Assembly (NCBI GenBank): GCA_035507035.1
Contig: DATJOJ010000074.1
Span: 62,001-126,000, forward strand
Reading direction: 5' to 3'
Length of the DNA stretch: 64,000 nucleotides
Source of the DNA: DATJOJ01 sp035507035
Lineage (GTDB): Bacteria > Acidobacteriota > Terriglobia > Terriglobales > Acidobacteriaceae
Below the pieces are notes generated by a model that made no database searches, was not told the DNA's origin, and worked only from the letters and a program-made list of their open reading frames with translations. This document shows positions 15,662 to 23,928 of the stretch, one piece after another. The number at the start of each line of letters is the position of its first letter. Within the stretch, counting starts at the first letter, position 1. The position numbers and the translations under genes are program-made.

Positions 15662-17335
15662 ATGCCCAATCCTGACGTCCCCCAAACCACTGACGAATCC
15701 ACCGAATCGTTCGGCGAACTTTTTGCCGAATATGAAAAAAGCCATCGCCCGAAGCCCGAGCAGCGCGCCAAAGGCCGTGAAGGCACTGTGGTTGCCATAA
15801 CTGCCGACTCTGTTCTTGTCGATATCGGTTACAAATCGGAAGGCATTCTTCCGCTCTCGGCTTTCCCAACGCAGCCGCCCAAGCCCGGCGATACATTGGT
15901 CATCTCCATCAAAGGCCGCGACCCCGAAGGTTACTACCAGCTCTCTCGCGGTCGCGTCGAGCGCCCCAAAGATTGGGCTGCGCTGGAAAAAGCTTTCGCC
16001 GACAAAGCCACCATCGTCGGAACCGTCACGGCCGCGGTGAAGGGCGGTCTCAGCGTCGATATCGGCGTCCGCGCGTTTATGCCCGCTTCCCGCACCGGCA
16101 CGCGCGATGCCGCCGAGATGGAAAAGTTGGTCGAACAGGAAATCCGTTGCCGTATCACCAAGCTCGACGTAACCGAAGAAGACGTGGTCGTCGACCGCCG
16201 CATCATTCTTGAGGAAGAAGAGCGCGTCATCAAAGACCGCCGCTACTCCGAAGTCAAAGATGGCGAGATTGTTCGCGGTACCGTGCGCAGTCTCACCGAA
16301 TACGGCGCATTCGTCGATATCGGCGGAGTCGACGCTCTCCTTCATGTCAGCGACATTTCTCGCGCCCGCATCGCCAACCCCGCCGACGCGCTCACCGTCG
16401 GCCAGGAAGTCGAAGTCAAAGTTCTGAAGATTGATCCCGAGAAGCACCGCATCTCGGTCGGCATGAAGCAGCTTGAGCCTGATCCCTGGGACACCGTGCC
16501 CGCTCGCTATAAGCCCGGCGATCGTGCTCGCGGCACGGTTACGCGCCTGCTCGATTTCGGGGCTTTTGTCGAGCTGGAACCCGGCCTCGAAGGCTTGATT
16601 CACATCTCGGAAATGTCTTGGGCCAAGAGAGTGAAGTCACCCAGCGACGTTGTAAAGCCCGGTGACACGGTCGAAGCCGTAATTCTCAGCGTCAGTCCCG
16701 CCGAGCGCCGCATCGCGCTCGGCCTCAAGCAGGCGCTGGGCGATCCTTGGACTGAAGTGCCGCAGAAATTTCCCCTCGGTTCGGTGGTCGAAGGCCCGGT
16801 CACCAGCCTCACCAAGTTCGGCGCCTTCATCCAGCTTTCCGAAGGCATCGAAGGCATGATCCACGTCAGCGACATGAGCGCTGAAAAGCGCGTCAACCAT
16901 CCCCAGGACATGCTGAAACTCGGCCAGCAAGTCAAAGCCGTTGTCCTCGAAGTCGATACCGAAAAACGTCGCCTTAAACTCGGCATGAAGCAGATGCTTC
17001 CCTCGAGCATCGAGGAATATATCGCCGAACATCAGCAGGGGAACGTCGTCTCTGGCCGTGTAATCGAGGTTTCCGGCTCCCAGGCGAAGATCGAACTCGG
17101 CGAAGGCATCTTCGCAACGTGCAAAATTTCCACTAAAGAATCCGGTGAACAGAAGAAGCAAGAAGCGCCAAAGGCTGATTTGTCTTCGCTTACTTCCATG
17201 CTGCAAGCTCGCTGGAAAGGGAACGCAGCCGCTGGCCCCGTCAAACAGGAAGAAATCCGCGCCACCCAGATTCGCAGCTTCCGCATCGTTAAGCTGGATC
17301 CGTCAGCCAAAAGAATCGACCTGGAACTTGCATAG
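15662..17335 (+). CDS. rpsA: 30S ribosomal protein S1
   Basis: The 557-residue protein consists of six S1 (OB-fold) repeats, as in classical S1: KGREGTVVAITADSVLVDIG, IVGTVTAAVKGGLSVDIGVR, VRGTVRSLTEYGAFVDIGGV, ARGTVTRLLDFGAFVELEPG, VEGPVTSLTKFGAFIQLSEG and VSGRVIEVSGSQAKIELGEG. S1 binds mRNA leaders and docks them on the small subunit during initiation. Repeats 3-5 carry the well-conserved RNA-binding face (YGAFVD...LLHVSDIS). As is usual for rpsA, no strong Shine-Dalgarno is visible before the ATG. It appears monocistronic. Confidence 0.94.
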   Translation: MPNPDVPQTTDESTESFGELFAEYEKSHRPKPEQRAKGREGTVVAITADSVLVDIGYKSEGILPLSAFPTQPPKPGDTLVISIKGRDPEGYYQLSRGRVERPKDWAALEKAFADKATIVGTVTAAVKGGLSVDIGVRAFMPASRTGTRDAAEMEKLVEQEIRCRITKLDVTEEDVVVDRRIILEEEERVIKDRRYSEVKDGEIVRGTVRSLTEYGAFVDIGGVDALLHVSDISRARIANPADALTVGQEVEVKVLKIDPEKHRISVGMKQLEPDPWDTVPARYKPGDRARGTVTRLLDFGAFVELEPGLEGLIHISEMSWAKRVKSPSDVVKPGDTVEAVILSVSPAERRIALGLKQALGDPWTEVPQKFPLGSVVEGPVTSLTKFGAFIQLSEGIEGMIHVSDMSAEKRVNHPQDMLKLGQQVKAVVLEVDTEKRRLKLGMKQMLPSSIEEYIAEHQQGNVVSGRVIEVSGSQAKIELGEGIFATCKISTKESGEQKKQEAPKADLSSLTSMLQARWKGNAAAGPVKQEEIRATQIRSFRIVKLDPSAKRIDLELA

Positions 17336-17520
17336 TTTTGCGTGGGGACGGCCGCCTCGGCTGTCCGGCGGAGCGCAGCTCCGCAACTTCTCCATCCGCC
17401 CGTCTCCATCTAGACTTGTCATCCTGAGGCAGCGGAGTCGTCGGCTCGCGGACGACGAGCAACGAAAAACCTGCGCATTTTCACAAAAGGCTTGACTCAA
17501 ACCCGATTTCGGTTTGGGTG
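17336..17520. repeat. Two dispersed repeat elements after rpsA
   Basis: GTGGGGACGGCCGCCTCGGC (17343 on) matches, in reverse orientation, the CCGAAGGCGGCTGTCCCCAC segment near 24305-24325. It is followed by GTCATCCTGAGGC (17418), a member of the GTCATCCTGAG family. Confidence 0.55.
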
Positions 17521-17529
17521 AGGACTGAC

Positions 17530-18996
17530 TTAATTCTCCGTCACCGTGGGCGCCCCCGCCGCGCGCGGAGCTTTGGGTGCCTTCGGCGGCTTTGGTGGTT
17601 CCGGTTCGTGTTTGCGGATTTCGATCGTCCCTTCGTTATTGGTCAGCACGATCCGCGGCCCGCCTCCGCCAACCACGCCCGCTGCAACCGCAGTGTCGCC
17701 CGAAGAATCAATCTTCAATTCGTTAAAATCGGTTTCAATTTCGCCGCCGCGGGACCGCGCGTCCAGTTGGAAACCGGCTTTCTCCGGTAAATAAATCTGG
17801 ATATCGCCGTTCCGGTTCTCCACCTGCATGCTGCCCAGCTTATTCATGCGTAATTCGATCGACCCATTTTCATCCTGCACGCGCACATCGCCACTCACGC
17901 CACTCAGGCGAATGTCTTTCGATCGTGTCGTCAGCCGCACCGGCCCCGAAACGTTGTCCGCTTGCAAATCGCCCGAGTCCAGATTCAAGTCCCCATCCAA
18001 CTTCGAGAATTGCAAATCCGTCCGTGCCGATTTGAAATTCACGGTCTGCGCAATCTTGCTCAGCCGCACGCTCTCCATGAACTCGCCGTCGAGGTGCAGC
18101 CCGCCCTTTACATCATCAATGGCAACGTCGCTGGCCCGGCCTTCAATCGACACATCCGAGCTTACCTGCGAAATCTTTGCCGAGCTGTGCTCCAGGTTCA
18201 AACTTACTTTGCCGTTGATGTCACTGGCCGTGACATCGTTGTGCTGCGCCGCAACCACCACATCGCCGTCCCGCCCGGTCACATTGACGTCTCCGTAACG
18301 GTTCGAAATGTTCACCGACGCCGCGCGAGGCATGGAGATTTCCAGATCGACAGCTACGTGGTGCTCGCCGCTCGCGTCATTGTTCGCGTTTAAGGTGACA
18401 ATGTTCCCGCTCACCGTAATCGAGGGCTTCGTCTGCCCGTTGTACTTGTCGGCCTCCGATTGGTTGTCGGCATTCACCCGTTTGTGCACCACGACGTGGA
18501 TCTGATCGTCGTTCGACGGATCAATCGTCACCGCGCCGCGCGTGTCGTTCACATGCAAGCTCGCGCCCGCAGGAAATGCCTGCGACAGCTGATCCTCGTA
18601 CGTGTACTTTTCGCCAAATAAATTGAAATCGTTGTCGTCGATATTGAGGTTGTCTTTGAGTTCGTTCCAATCGAACCGCGACATCTGCGTCGCGATCAGC
18701 CCGAACGTGACCACCAGAATGATCAGGAAAATCCCGCCTGCGCCCAAGCCCCTCGGTCGATATCCTTGTCGTTGCGCTGTCTGATATTCAATCAGCTTGA
18801 TGACGCCCGCCACGATCAGGATCACCGGCCAGTAATGCGCGAACCAGTGGCCCAGCCGCTGCCAATCGAGATAACCCATCGTGCCTAGCAAAAACACAAT
18901 GCCGATCGAGATCAGAACGATTGGCCCCGACAGCGACCGCCGATAACGCGGCGGAGGAGCCTGAGGCGGTGGCGGCGCTTGCATAGTGCTAGCCAT
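17530..18996 (-). CDS. LiaI/DUF4097 membrane-anchored beta-helix protein
   Basis: Residues 22-115 hold three or four hydrophobic helices of the LiaI/DUF5668 kind (GPIVLISIGIVFLLGTMGYL, WPVILIVAGVIKLIEY, GGIFLIILVVTFGLIA). Residues 140-460 form a DUF4097 right-handed beta-helix with many short GDVxVxG-type rungs (NRYGDVNVTGRDGDVVVAAQ, VSGPVRLTTRSKDIRLSGVS), and the tail is Pro/Lys-rich. It is the last gene of the ECF sigma operon and overlaps the B-box gene by 8 bp. Such proteins are linked in the literature to envelope-stress responses; here an envelope sensor or effector role is inferred from the operon. A paralogue lies at 47233. Confidence 0.88.
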   Translation of the reverse strand: MASTMQAPPPPQAPPPRYRRSLSGPIVLISIGIVFLLGTMGYLDWQRLGHWFAHYWPVILIVAGVIKLIEYQTAQRQGYRPRGLGAGGIFLIILVVTFGLIATQMSRFDWNELKDNLNIDDNDFNLFGEKYTYEDQLSQAFPAGASLHVNDTRGAVTIDPSNDDQIHVVVHKRVNADNQSEADKYNGQTKPSITVSGNIVTLNANNDASGEHHVAVDLEISMPRAASVNISNRYGDVNVTGRDGDVVVAAQHNDVTASDINGKVSLNLEHSSAKISQVSSDVSIEGRASDVAIDDVKGGLHLDGEFMESVRLSKIAQTVNFKSARTDLQFSKLDGDLNLDSGDLQADNVSGPVRLTTRSKDIRLSGVSGDVRVQDENGSIELRMNKLGSMQVENRNGDIQIYLPEKAGFQLDARSRGGEIETDFNELKIDSSGDTAVAAGVVGGGGPRIVLTNNEGTIEIRKHEPEPPKPPKAPKAPRAAGAPTVTEN

Positions 18997-19918
18997 TTCT
19001 CACCTCGCTCACCGGAGGCTGCACATCCCCGCTCCCCGCGCCCGGCCCTCCTGGAAACGAGGGAGGCGGCAGAGTTGGTGGCGTCTGCCGCTCCAGCAAT
19101 TTGGTGATGCCGATCGCGAGCAGCAGAATCGGCCAAGTGCGATGCCAGGCGGGGCCTCCCAAATTTTCGAGCAGCGACAGCAGGCCCACCGTCACCAGCA
19201 CGACCGGCCCGGTCAGGCCGCGCATGCGGTCGGCGTGGCTGTAGACGCGATGGGACGGAATAATTCCCCAGCGTTTGCCGAACAGCCAAAGTCCCAGCAA
19301 AATCAGCAGCACCGGCCAGATGTTATCGAGACTGAACTCAAACACTCCGGAGCTGCGCAGCAAGAACAGCGCTCCCAGCCCGATCAGCACAATCGCCGCC
19401 GTTGGGATGCGCGAGGTATCAACCCTTTCGCCGGCTCCGAATGCTTGGCCCAGACCCATTGGATCCGGCGCTGGTTGCCCCAGTTGGATCGCTCGCGCCG
19501 AGCGGACCGAGTCGATGATCTGCCACACGTAAAAGAATGCGAAGGCAAAGCCGCAAATCATGTCGAGCGGGCTGTCTTGCCCCATGCCGACAATCAATCC
19601 GACGAAAATCAGCAAATGCGCCAGGCCTTTGGCATATTGGCCGGTGTAGACCGCGCCCACGCCGAAGGGAAAGAATCCGGCGAGAATGCCGGCGACCGTT
19701 GGGTTGGGCCCGGAACTCGGAGTGATCGGCGCTGCCATTGGCATCACGCCCGGCATTGCCGGAGCTACTGGCGGATTCACCGCTCCCAGCCGTTCCGCGA
19801 GACAATTCTCGCAATAAATTACACCCTTCACGTCGCGGGTGCAGCTTGAACAAAGTGGCTTCCCGCAAGTTCGGCAGTACGCGACTGCCTCATTTTCGGG
19901 ATGGTTGGCGCAGTTCAT
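18989..19918 (-). CDS. B-box zinc finger plus LiaI-like membrane protein
   Basis: The N-terminal 45 residues contain a B-box-type zinc finger (CANHPENEAVAYCRTCGKPL, then CSSCTRDVKGVIYCENC). After a linker come several membrane helices, including a DUF5668/LiaI-like region (GPVVLVTVGLLSLLENLGGP, WPILLLAIGITKLLE) also found in the next gene. It overlaps the anti-sigma gene by 4 bp (ATGA) and the DUF4097 gene by 8 bp, so translation is coupled through the operon. Probably a membrane partner of the envelope-stress system; the function of the zinc finger is unknown. Confidence 0.88.
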   Translation of the reverse strand: MNCANHPENEAVAYCRTCGKPLCSSCTRDVKGVIYCENCLAERLGAVNPPVAPAMPGVMPMAAPITPSSGPNPTVAGILAGFFPFGVGAVYTGQYAKGLAHLLIFVGLIVGMGQDSPLDMICGFAFAFFYVWQIIDSVRSARAIQLGQPAPDPMGLGQAFGAGERVDTSRIPTAAIVLIGLGALFLLRSSGVFEFSLDNIWPVLLILLGLWLFGKRWGIIPSHRVYSHADRMRGLTGPVVLVTVGLLSLLENLGGPAWHRTWPILLLAIGITKLLERQTPPTLPPPSFPGGPGAGSGDVQPPVSEVRNG

Positions 19919-20700
19919 GCAATCCTCCTGAGTGCGGCCGCAACATCTGCGGCCTGGCTTACCGGAATAAAGCCCACTACAGGCGGGTTGTCTGGGAGTC
20001 CAGCTAGAATCACTTGGCTATCTCCCTGACTGTAGTTTCGTTCCTGTTTTTCGTCGGGTTGTCCACTTCTGTCATCGTTTCTCGGATGATTTTCCTTCTT
20101 CTGTCCAGGTTCGGCGGGGTTGGTCGCGCGCTTGAATTCTCTTACGCGCGATTCAATCTCATACACAAATCGAATATTCTCGTAATACTTCACCACCCGG
20201 CCGCTAGTCTCGTAATAGCTGCGCTTAATCGCGCTCGGCCGCAGGTCGGCGTGCCGCACATCGTTCAATTTCACTCCGGCCAGGCTGAGCGAAATCGACA
20301 GCGAGAAGAAAGCCATCCCAAACGACATGGCAAATCTTGGCTGCTTGACGACTCCGATAATTGGCCGGAACACCGCGCTGACCGAATCCACAATCCGGTC
20401 GTACCAGGAAATTTGCGCCTGAGCCGCCGCCGTTCCGTGCAACCGCGCGGTTTCAATCCCCGTGGTCGCAGCCAGAATGTTGTGCACCAAGTGCTGCGGC
20501 GGATCGACCTCGACCAACTGCTCCAGCCAACGTTTCCCCACCTCGGCTTCCGCCAGCAGCGGTCCGCAGACGGCGCATGACTTCGCGTGCGCCTGAAACT
20601 CCTCAAACTTCGGACCACTCAGAATGTGGTCCAGCGCCTCGCTGAGCAGTGCGTCGAACTCGCTGCACTGCATATCGTTATGATGTTTCTCTGCCATCAC
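19915..20700 (-). CDS. Anti-sigma factor, zf-HC2 type, membrane-bound
   Basis: The N-terminal 50 residues contain the zinc anti-sigma motif (H-x3-C-x2-C in FQAHAKSCAVCGPLLAEA). One membrane helix follows at about residues 127-147 (FAMSFGMAFFSLSISLSLAG), and the C-terminal half is hydrophilic. By family logic it holds the ECF sigma factor encoded just upstream at the membrane and releases it on envelope stress. It overlaps the sigma gene by 4 bp (ATGA) and the B-box gene by 4 bp, the classic coupled arrangement. Confidence 0.88.
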   Translation of the reverse strand: MMAEKHHNDMQCSEFDALLSEALDHILSGPKFEEFQAHAKSCAVCGPLLAEAEVGKRWLEQLVEVDPPQHLVHNILAATTGIETARLHGTAAAQAQISWYDRIVDSVSAVFRPIIGVVKQPRFAMSFGMAFFSLSISLSLAGVKLNDVRHADLRPSAIKRSYYETSGRVVKYYENIRFVYEIESRVREFKRATNPAEPGQKKENHPRNDDRSGQPDEKQERNYSQGDSQVILAGLPDNPPVVGFIPVSQAADVAAALRRIA

Positions 20701-21296
20701 ATTACCTGCTTATATGTACGTTGGAGCAGACGTGCAAGTTCCGCCCGTCCGCGGTTTATTCTGGATTTGACGGTTCCCTCCGGTACCTTTAGTACCGTGG
20801 CAATCTCTTTATAGTCTAAGTCTTGTAAATCTCTCAAGATAACTGCCTCGCGAAGATCCGGCGAAAGCTTCTGCAAGGCATGGTGTACCGCTTCGCCGAC
20901 TTGCTGGCTTTGTGCCCGGGAGTCAGGCGTAGGCCCCGCATCGGCAAGGCGATCACTTAACGGTAATGCATCTTCATGCTCCGAAGGCGCGCCGTCAAGT
21001 GAATCCGTCATCCGCTCCTGCTTGGTCTTTCGGAAGTGATCGACCAGCAGATTGCGCGTCACCGTCGTCACCCAAGTCATGAATGCGCCGCGCTCGAGGT
21101 CATACGAGCCCAGCGTGCGATACATTTTGATGAAAACATCCTGGGTGAGGTCTTCGGCGTCAGTCGCCGACCCGGCAAAGCGGTAGCAGATGTTATAAAT
21201 CCGCCGGTGATAGCGCTCGACGAGTTCCTCCCATGCAGCCGCGTCGCCGGCAAGGCAGCGACGGACCAGCAGGGCGGCGAGTTGTGCGTCTTCCAA
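20697..21296 (-). CDS. ECF-family RNA polymerase sigma factor
   Basis: The 199-residue protein has region 2 (AWEELVERYHRRIYNICYRF, SATDAEDLTQDVFIKMYRTL, MTWVTTVTRNLLVDHFRKTK) and region 4 (LSPDLREAVILRDLQDLDYK, EIATVLKVPEGTVKSRINRG). There is no region 1 or 3, as expected for extracytoplasmic-function sigma factors. It starts a four-gene overlapping operon with its zf-HC2 anti-sigma factor. It probably activates its own operon, but I cannot identify the promoter motif. A paralogous sigma module is at 49434-50030. Confidence 0.93.
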   Translation of the reverse strand: MEDAQLAALLVRRCLAGDAAAWEELVERYHRRIYNICYRFAGSATDAEDLTQDVFIKMYRTLGSYDLERGAFMTWVTTVTRNLLVDHFRKTKQERMTDSLDGAPSEHEDALPLSDRLADAGPTPDSRAQSQQVGEAVHHALQKLSPDLREAVILRDLQDLDYKEIATVLKVPEGTVKSRINRGRAELARLLQRTYKQVM

Positions 21297-21472
21297 CCGC
21301 GGAGCTCCGGAACTCTGAGTTTTGGGCGGCCTGCTGTATTAGACACCGCCGCCTCGTCCTAACACCTCCAGACAATACGCCTGTCAGGAGGGAAAAGTTC
21401 GTGACCTGAATGGAAACAGAGCATTGTAGCAGGAGGGTTCAACGGCGAATGAAGGGCGAATAAACCGGGGGC

Positions 21473-21489
21473 CAGACGGAACGTTCCCC
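21473..21489. repeat. CAGACGGAACGTTCCCC motif
   Basis: The 17-mer recurs with small changes at 24090-24107 (CAGACGGAACTTTCCCC) and 32829-32845 (CAGACGGAGCGTTCGCC). All three lie between genes. It is likely a degenerate mobile or REP-like element. Confidence 0.45.
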
Positions 21490-21584
21490 GTTTCCTCTGC
21501 CAATCCCGGAATCCGCTCGCTGCTTTCCGCCAAAGCCACCACGACTCGCGCGAAAGTTTTATAGTTCTCCAGATGAGGCCCACT

Positions 21585-22487
21585 ATGACCGACTCTCTCT
21601 CCCCCTGGCCCGAGCTCCATCTCGACGCCTGGAAACCTACCTGCCAAACCCTGCACATGTGGACGCAGATTGTCGGCAAGGTGCGCCTCGCCCTCAGCCC
21701 GCGACTCAACCACTGGTGGGAGGTCCCGCTCTACGTCAACTCCCGCGGCCTCACCACATCGCCCATCCCTTACGACGGCGGCATCTTCGAAGTGCAATTC
21801 GATTTCATTCAGCACAAACTGTTCATTGAGACCAGCCGCAATTCCGAGCGCGTCATCGCGCTCGCCCCAAAAACCGTCGCCGCCTTCTACCGCGAGTTCA
21901 TGGACAGCCTGCGCTCGCTCGGCATCCAGGTAAAAATCTGGCGCATGCCGGTCGAAATTCCCAATCCCATTCCCTTCGACGAGGACACGCAACACGCCGC
22001 CTACGATCCCGACTCCGTCCACCGTTTCTGGCGAATTCTGCTCGCCTGCGATTCGATCTTCAAAGAGTTCCGCGCGCGCTTCATCGGCAAGAGCAGCCCA
22101 GTACATTTTTTCTGGGGCAGCTTCGATCTCGCAGTCACCCGCTTTTCCGGACGCCGCGCCCCCGAGCGCCCCGGCGCCGATCCCATCACCCGCGAAGCCT
22201 ATTCGCACGAAGTCATCAGCGCGGGCTTTTGGCCGGGCAGCGGAGACATCAAAGATGCGGCCTTTTACGTCTACGCGGCTCCCGAGCCCGCCGGATTCGC
22301 GCAAGCTCCCGTGCCCAAGCCGGCTTTTTACCATCCCGACCTGCACGAATTTCTCTTGATGTACGACGACGTGCGCACCTCGCCCTCGCCGAAAGCAATG
22401 CTGCTCGATTTCATGCAGACCACCTACGAAGCCGGCGCCAACCTGGGCAAGTGGAACCGCAGCGAGTTGGAGAAGCCAGCGGCTTAG
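21585..22487 (+). CDS. DUF5996 family protein
   Basis: The 300-residue protein matches the DUF5996 pattern throughout: WPELHLDAWKPTCQTLHMWT near the start, RLNHWWEVPLYVNSRGLTTS, FDFIQHKLFIETSRNSERVI, then SPVHFFWGSFDLAVTRFSGR and a C-terminal DVRTSPSPKAMLLDFMQTTY. ATG 21585 has GAGG 6 nt upstream; ATG 21573 is an alternative. There is no signal peptide. The family's biochemical role is unknown to me. It is divergent from the ECF sigma operon. Confidence 0.85.
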   Translation: MTDSLSPWPELHLDAWKPTCQTLHMWTQIVGKVRLALSPRLNHWWEVPLYVNSRGLTTSPIPYDGGIFEVQFDFIQHKLFIETSRNSERVIALAPKTVAAFYREFMDSLRSLGIQVKIWRMPVEIPNPIPFDEDTQHAAYDPDSVHRFWRILLACDSIFKEFRARFIGKSSPVHFFWGSFDLAVTRFSGRRAPERPGADPITREAYSHEVISAGFWPGSGDIKDAAFYVYAAPEPAGFAQAPVPKPAFYHPDLHEFLLMYDDVRTSPSPKAMLLDFMQTTYEAGANLGKWNRSELEKPAA

Positions 22488-22815
22488 AAGTCAAAAGTCA
22501 GTAGTCGGGAGTCAGCAAGAACCATGTGGGGCAGCGGGTGCCCCATTCTTAACCGAGCGTCCCCGCAACGTTAGGCGTGGGATTTCGACCCCTTCACAAA
22601 CCAACCACCTTGTCATCCTGAGGAAGTTGCCGTCGCTCGCGTCGGGACGTTCGTCCGCCAACGTAGCTCGGCAGCGATGTAGGCGTGAGCGTCTCGCTCG
22701 TGACCCCGGGGACAAGCGGAAAATCATTCTGGCAATCTCATCTTGACTGGCCCAATTGCACTGGTTGTTGATGTCCTGACAGGGTACCATTCCGGTGGTG
22801 TATGATGTGTCCGCC
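22488..22815. other. 328-bp intergenic region with repeats
   Basis: No gene is visible. AAGTCAGTAGTCGGGAGTCAG (22496-22516 region) is a short tandem-like stretch of the kind often found between Acidobacteriota genes. GTCATCCTGAG at 22612 begins a member of the dispersed family. The composition changes here toward the lower-GC accessory block that follows. Confidence 0.45.
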
Positions 22816-23289
22816 ATGCCAATTACAGGTGGACCATACCTGTCCGCTGCATTTCTGTGCGAGAAATCGTTACTTGAGAGCGACGGGGTTAATAGCTTTA
22901 TAAGAGTTGTAGATCGGTGGACCGTAAGCGGCCCTTCGGAGCAGATGCCGCCATCTTCGATTCAAGCCACTCTCGTAGTGATGTTCAAGTCTGGAATACA
23001 TCGGGGCTCGTGCACTCTTGTGGTGCAGCCGCGATCTCCGAGCGATGAGAGTATGCTTCCCTTATCTGTCCCGCTCCTTTTTGAAGGGGATGAGGATCGT
23101 GGAGTTGCTATAGTCGTGCCGATGGCCTTCCCGGTACAAGAGCCCGGAGTTTACTGGTTCAACGTTGCTATCGATGGACAGTCTTTTACCGAAATACCGC
23201 TCCGGGTAATATACCATCGCGTTGCCCCGATGGTGCTGCCGCCCAACCCTTCCAATCCTTCAAACCCCGGCCTCCCACCACGGCGGTAG
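22816..23289 (+). CDS. Hypothetical beta-sandwich-like protein (DUF6941-like)
   Basis: From ATG 22816 the 157-residue product has alternating beta strands (YLSAAFLCEKSLLESDGVNS, VTF-like SIQATLVVMFKSGIHRGSCT, PGVYWFNVAIDGQSFTEIPL) ending in a Pro/Asn-rich tail (PPNPSNPSNPGLPPRR). The layout, with a DGVxSxIRVVDRW head and a final VYWFxVxxDGxxxTxIPL strand, resembles DUF6941, but the match is from memory. An in-frame GTG at 22795 is possible. Its last 104 bp overlap the convergent zinc-ribbon gene. Codon use is less GC-biased than in the core genes, consistent with acquired DNA. Confidence 0.6.
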   Translation: MPITGGPYLSAAFLCEKSLLESDGVNSFIRVVDRWTVSGPSEQMPPSSIQATLVVMFKSGIHRGSCTLVVQPRSPSDESMLPLSVPLLFEGDEDRGVAIVVPMAFPVQEPGVYWFNVAIDGQSFTEIPLRVIYHRVAPMVLPPNPSNPSNPGLPPRR

Positions 23290-23569
23290 AGCTTGACGTG
23301 CTGACGAACGACGTCTCCTTGGCTGGTTCGCGCTTAACCCCAATGCCAGCATCTTCCATCTGGGCGATAGGGTTCCAGTCGGTAGGCTTCTGATCTGTCT
23401 TGCTCCACCATGCTGGTCCGGTTTTCATCCACGCTTCGCGTAGTTCGGCTATTGTGGCATTGGTATCGTGGACGCCGAATTCCGTGCCGCAAGATGGACA
23501 AATTCTGTAGTCTCTAGGAGGGGCTTCCATCAGGTAACCACACACTGGGCATGAATTATCAGTAATCAT
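23186..23569 (-). CDS. Zinc-ribbon protein coupled to a toxin-like gene
   Basis: The product (127 residues) starts with a rubredoxin-like double CxxC ribbon (SCPVCGYLMEAPPRDYRICP, CPSCGTEFGVHD) and a helix typical of CPCC-type proteins (IAELREAWMKTGPAWWSKTD). The C-terminal 40 residues are low-complexity and overlap the convergent gene. ATG 23569 overlaps the TGA of the upstream toxin-like gene (ATGA), and GGAG lies 8 nt before it, so the two are translated together. Being downstream of a nuclease-toxin candidate makes an immunity or antitoxin role possible, but this is inference from position. Confidence 0.7.
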   Translation of the reverse strand: MITDNSCPVCGYLMEAPPRDYRICPSCGTEFGVHDTNATIAELREAWMKTGPAWWSKTDQKPTDWNPIAQMEDAGIGVKREPAKETSFVSTSSSTAVVGGRGLKDWKGWAAAPSGQRDGILPGAVFR

Positions 23570-23928
23570 TTCGCACACTCCATCTTAAAGTAGACAAGAT
23601 TATTGGCGTACTTGTGACAGCGCCCTGCCAGCCGCGTAGCATCTCGGACAGCACCAGGTAGGGATGAACACGGTACTGGGATGAAGCATGTGCGACAAAC
23701 ACGGTCTCTGTCTAGGATGCCGAATGCTTGTGAAACTGGATCGTATCGCACTATAGTCCCACACGCGCGCATACATTCATAGACGTGATCGGGCTTTTTT
23801 CCACCAAGAAACTTATCGACAAACTCCTCATACTCTGCAGCATTCGATGCCCGGAAATCATCGCCGTGTTCACCGAAGTGGCGATTTAGTTGTGCTACGC
23901 TCTCGAAGCCCTTCGTAATGAGAGGCAT
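23566..23928 (-). CDS. Stand-alone BECR-fold toxin-like protein (polymorphic toxin tail)
   Basis: The 120-residue protein follows the consensus of RHS/CDI toxin C-termini of the barnase-EndoU-colicinE5/D-RelE (BECR) class: HF-x2-HG-x2-F (LNRHFGEHGDDFRASN), a YxxFVDKFL helix, then a GxIVRYDPxxxxFGILD strand pair (ACGTIVRYDPVSQAFGILDR) and a final xxTxFIP-like strand (VCRTCFIPVPC). These toxins are usually RNases carried at the end of large secreted proteins; here it is free-standing, without a signal peptide or delivery domain. The next gene overlaps by 4 bp and may encode its inhibitor. Activity is not proven. Confidence 0.62.
   Translation of the reverse strand: MPLITKGFESVAQLNRHFGEHGDDFRASNAAEYEEFVDKFLGGKKPDHVYECMRACGTIVRYDPVSQAFGILDRDRVCRTCFIPVPCSSLPGAVRDATRLAGRCHKYANNLVYFKMECAK

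Noticed and set aside
15389..16603. 404-codon minus-strand frame opposite rpsA
   Set aside because: Antisense shadow of the S1 repeats, with repetitive composition and no domain.
21384..22346. 320-codon minus-strand frame opposite the DUF5996 gene
   Set aside because: The plus-strand protein matches a known family; the reverse frame does not.
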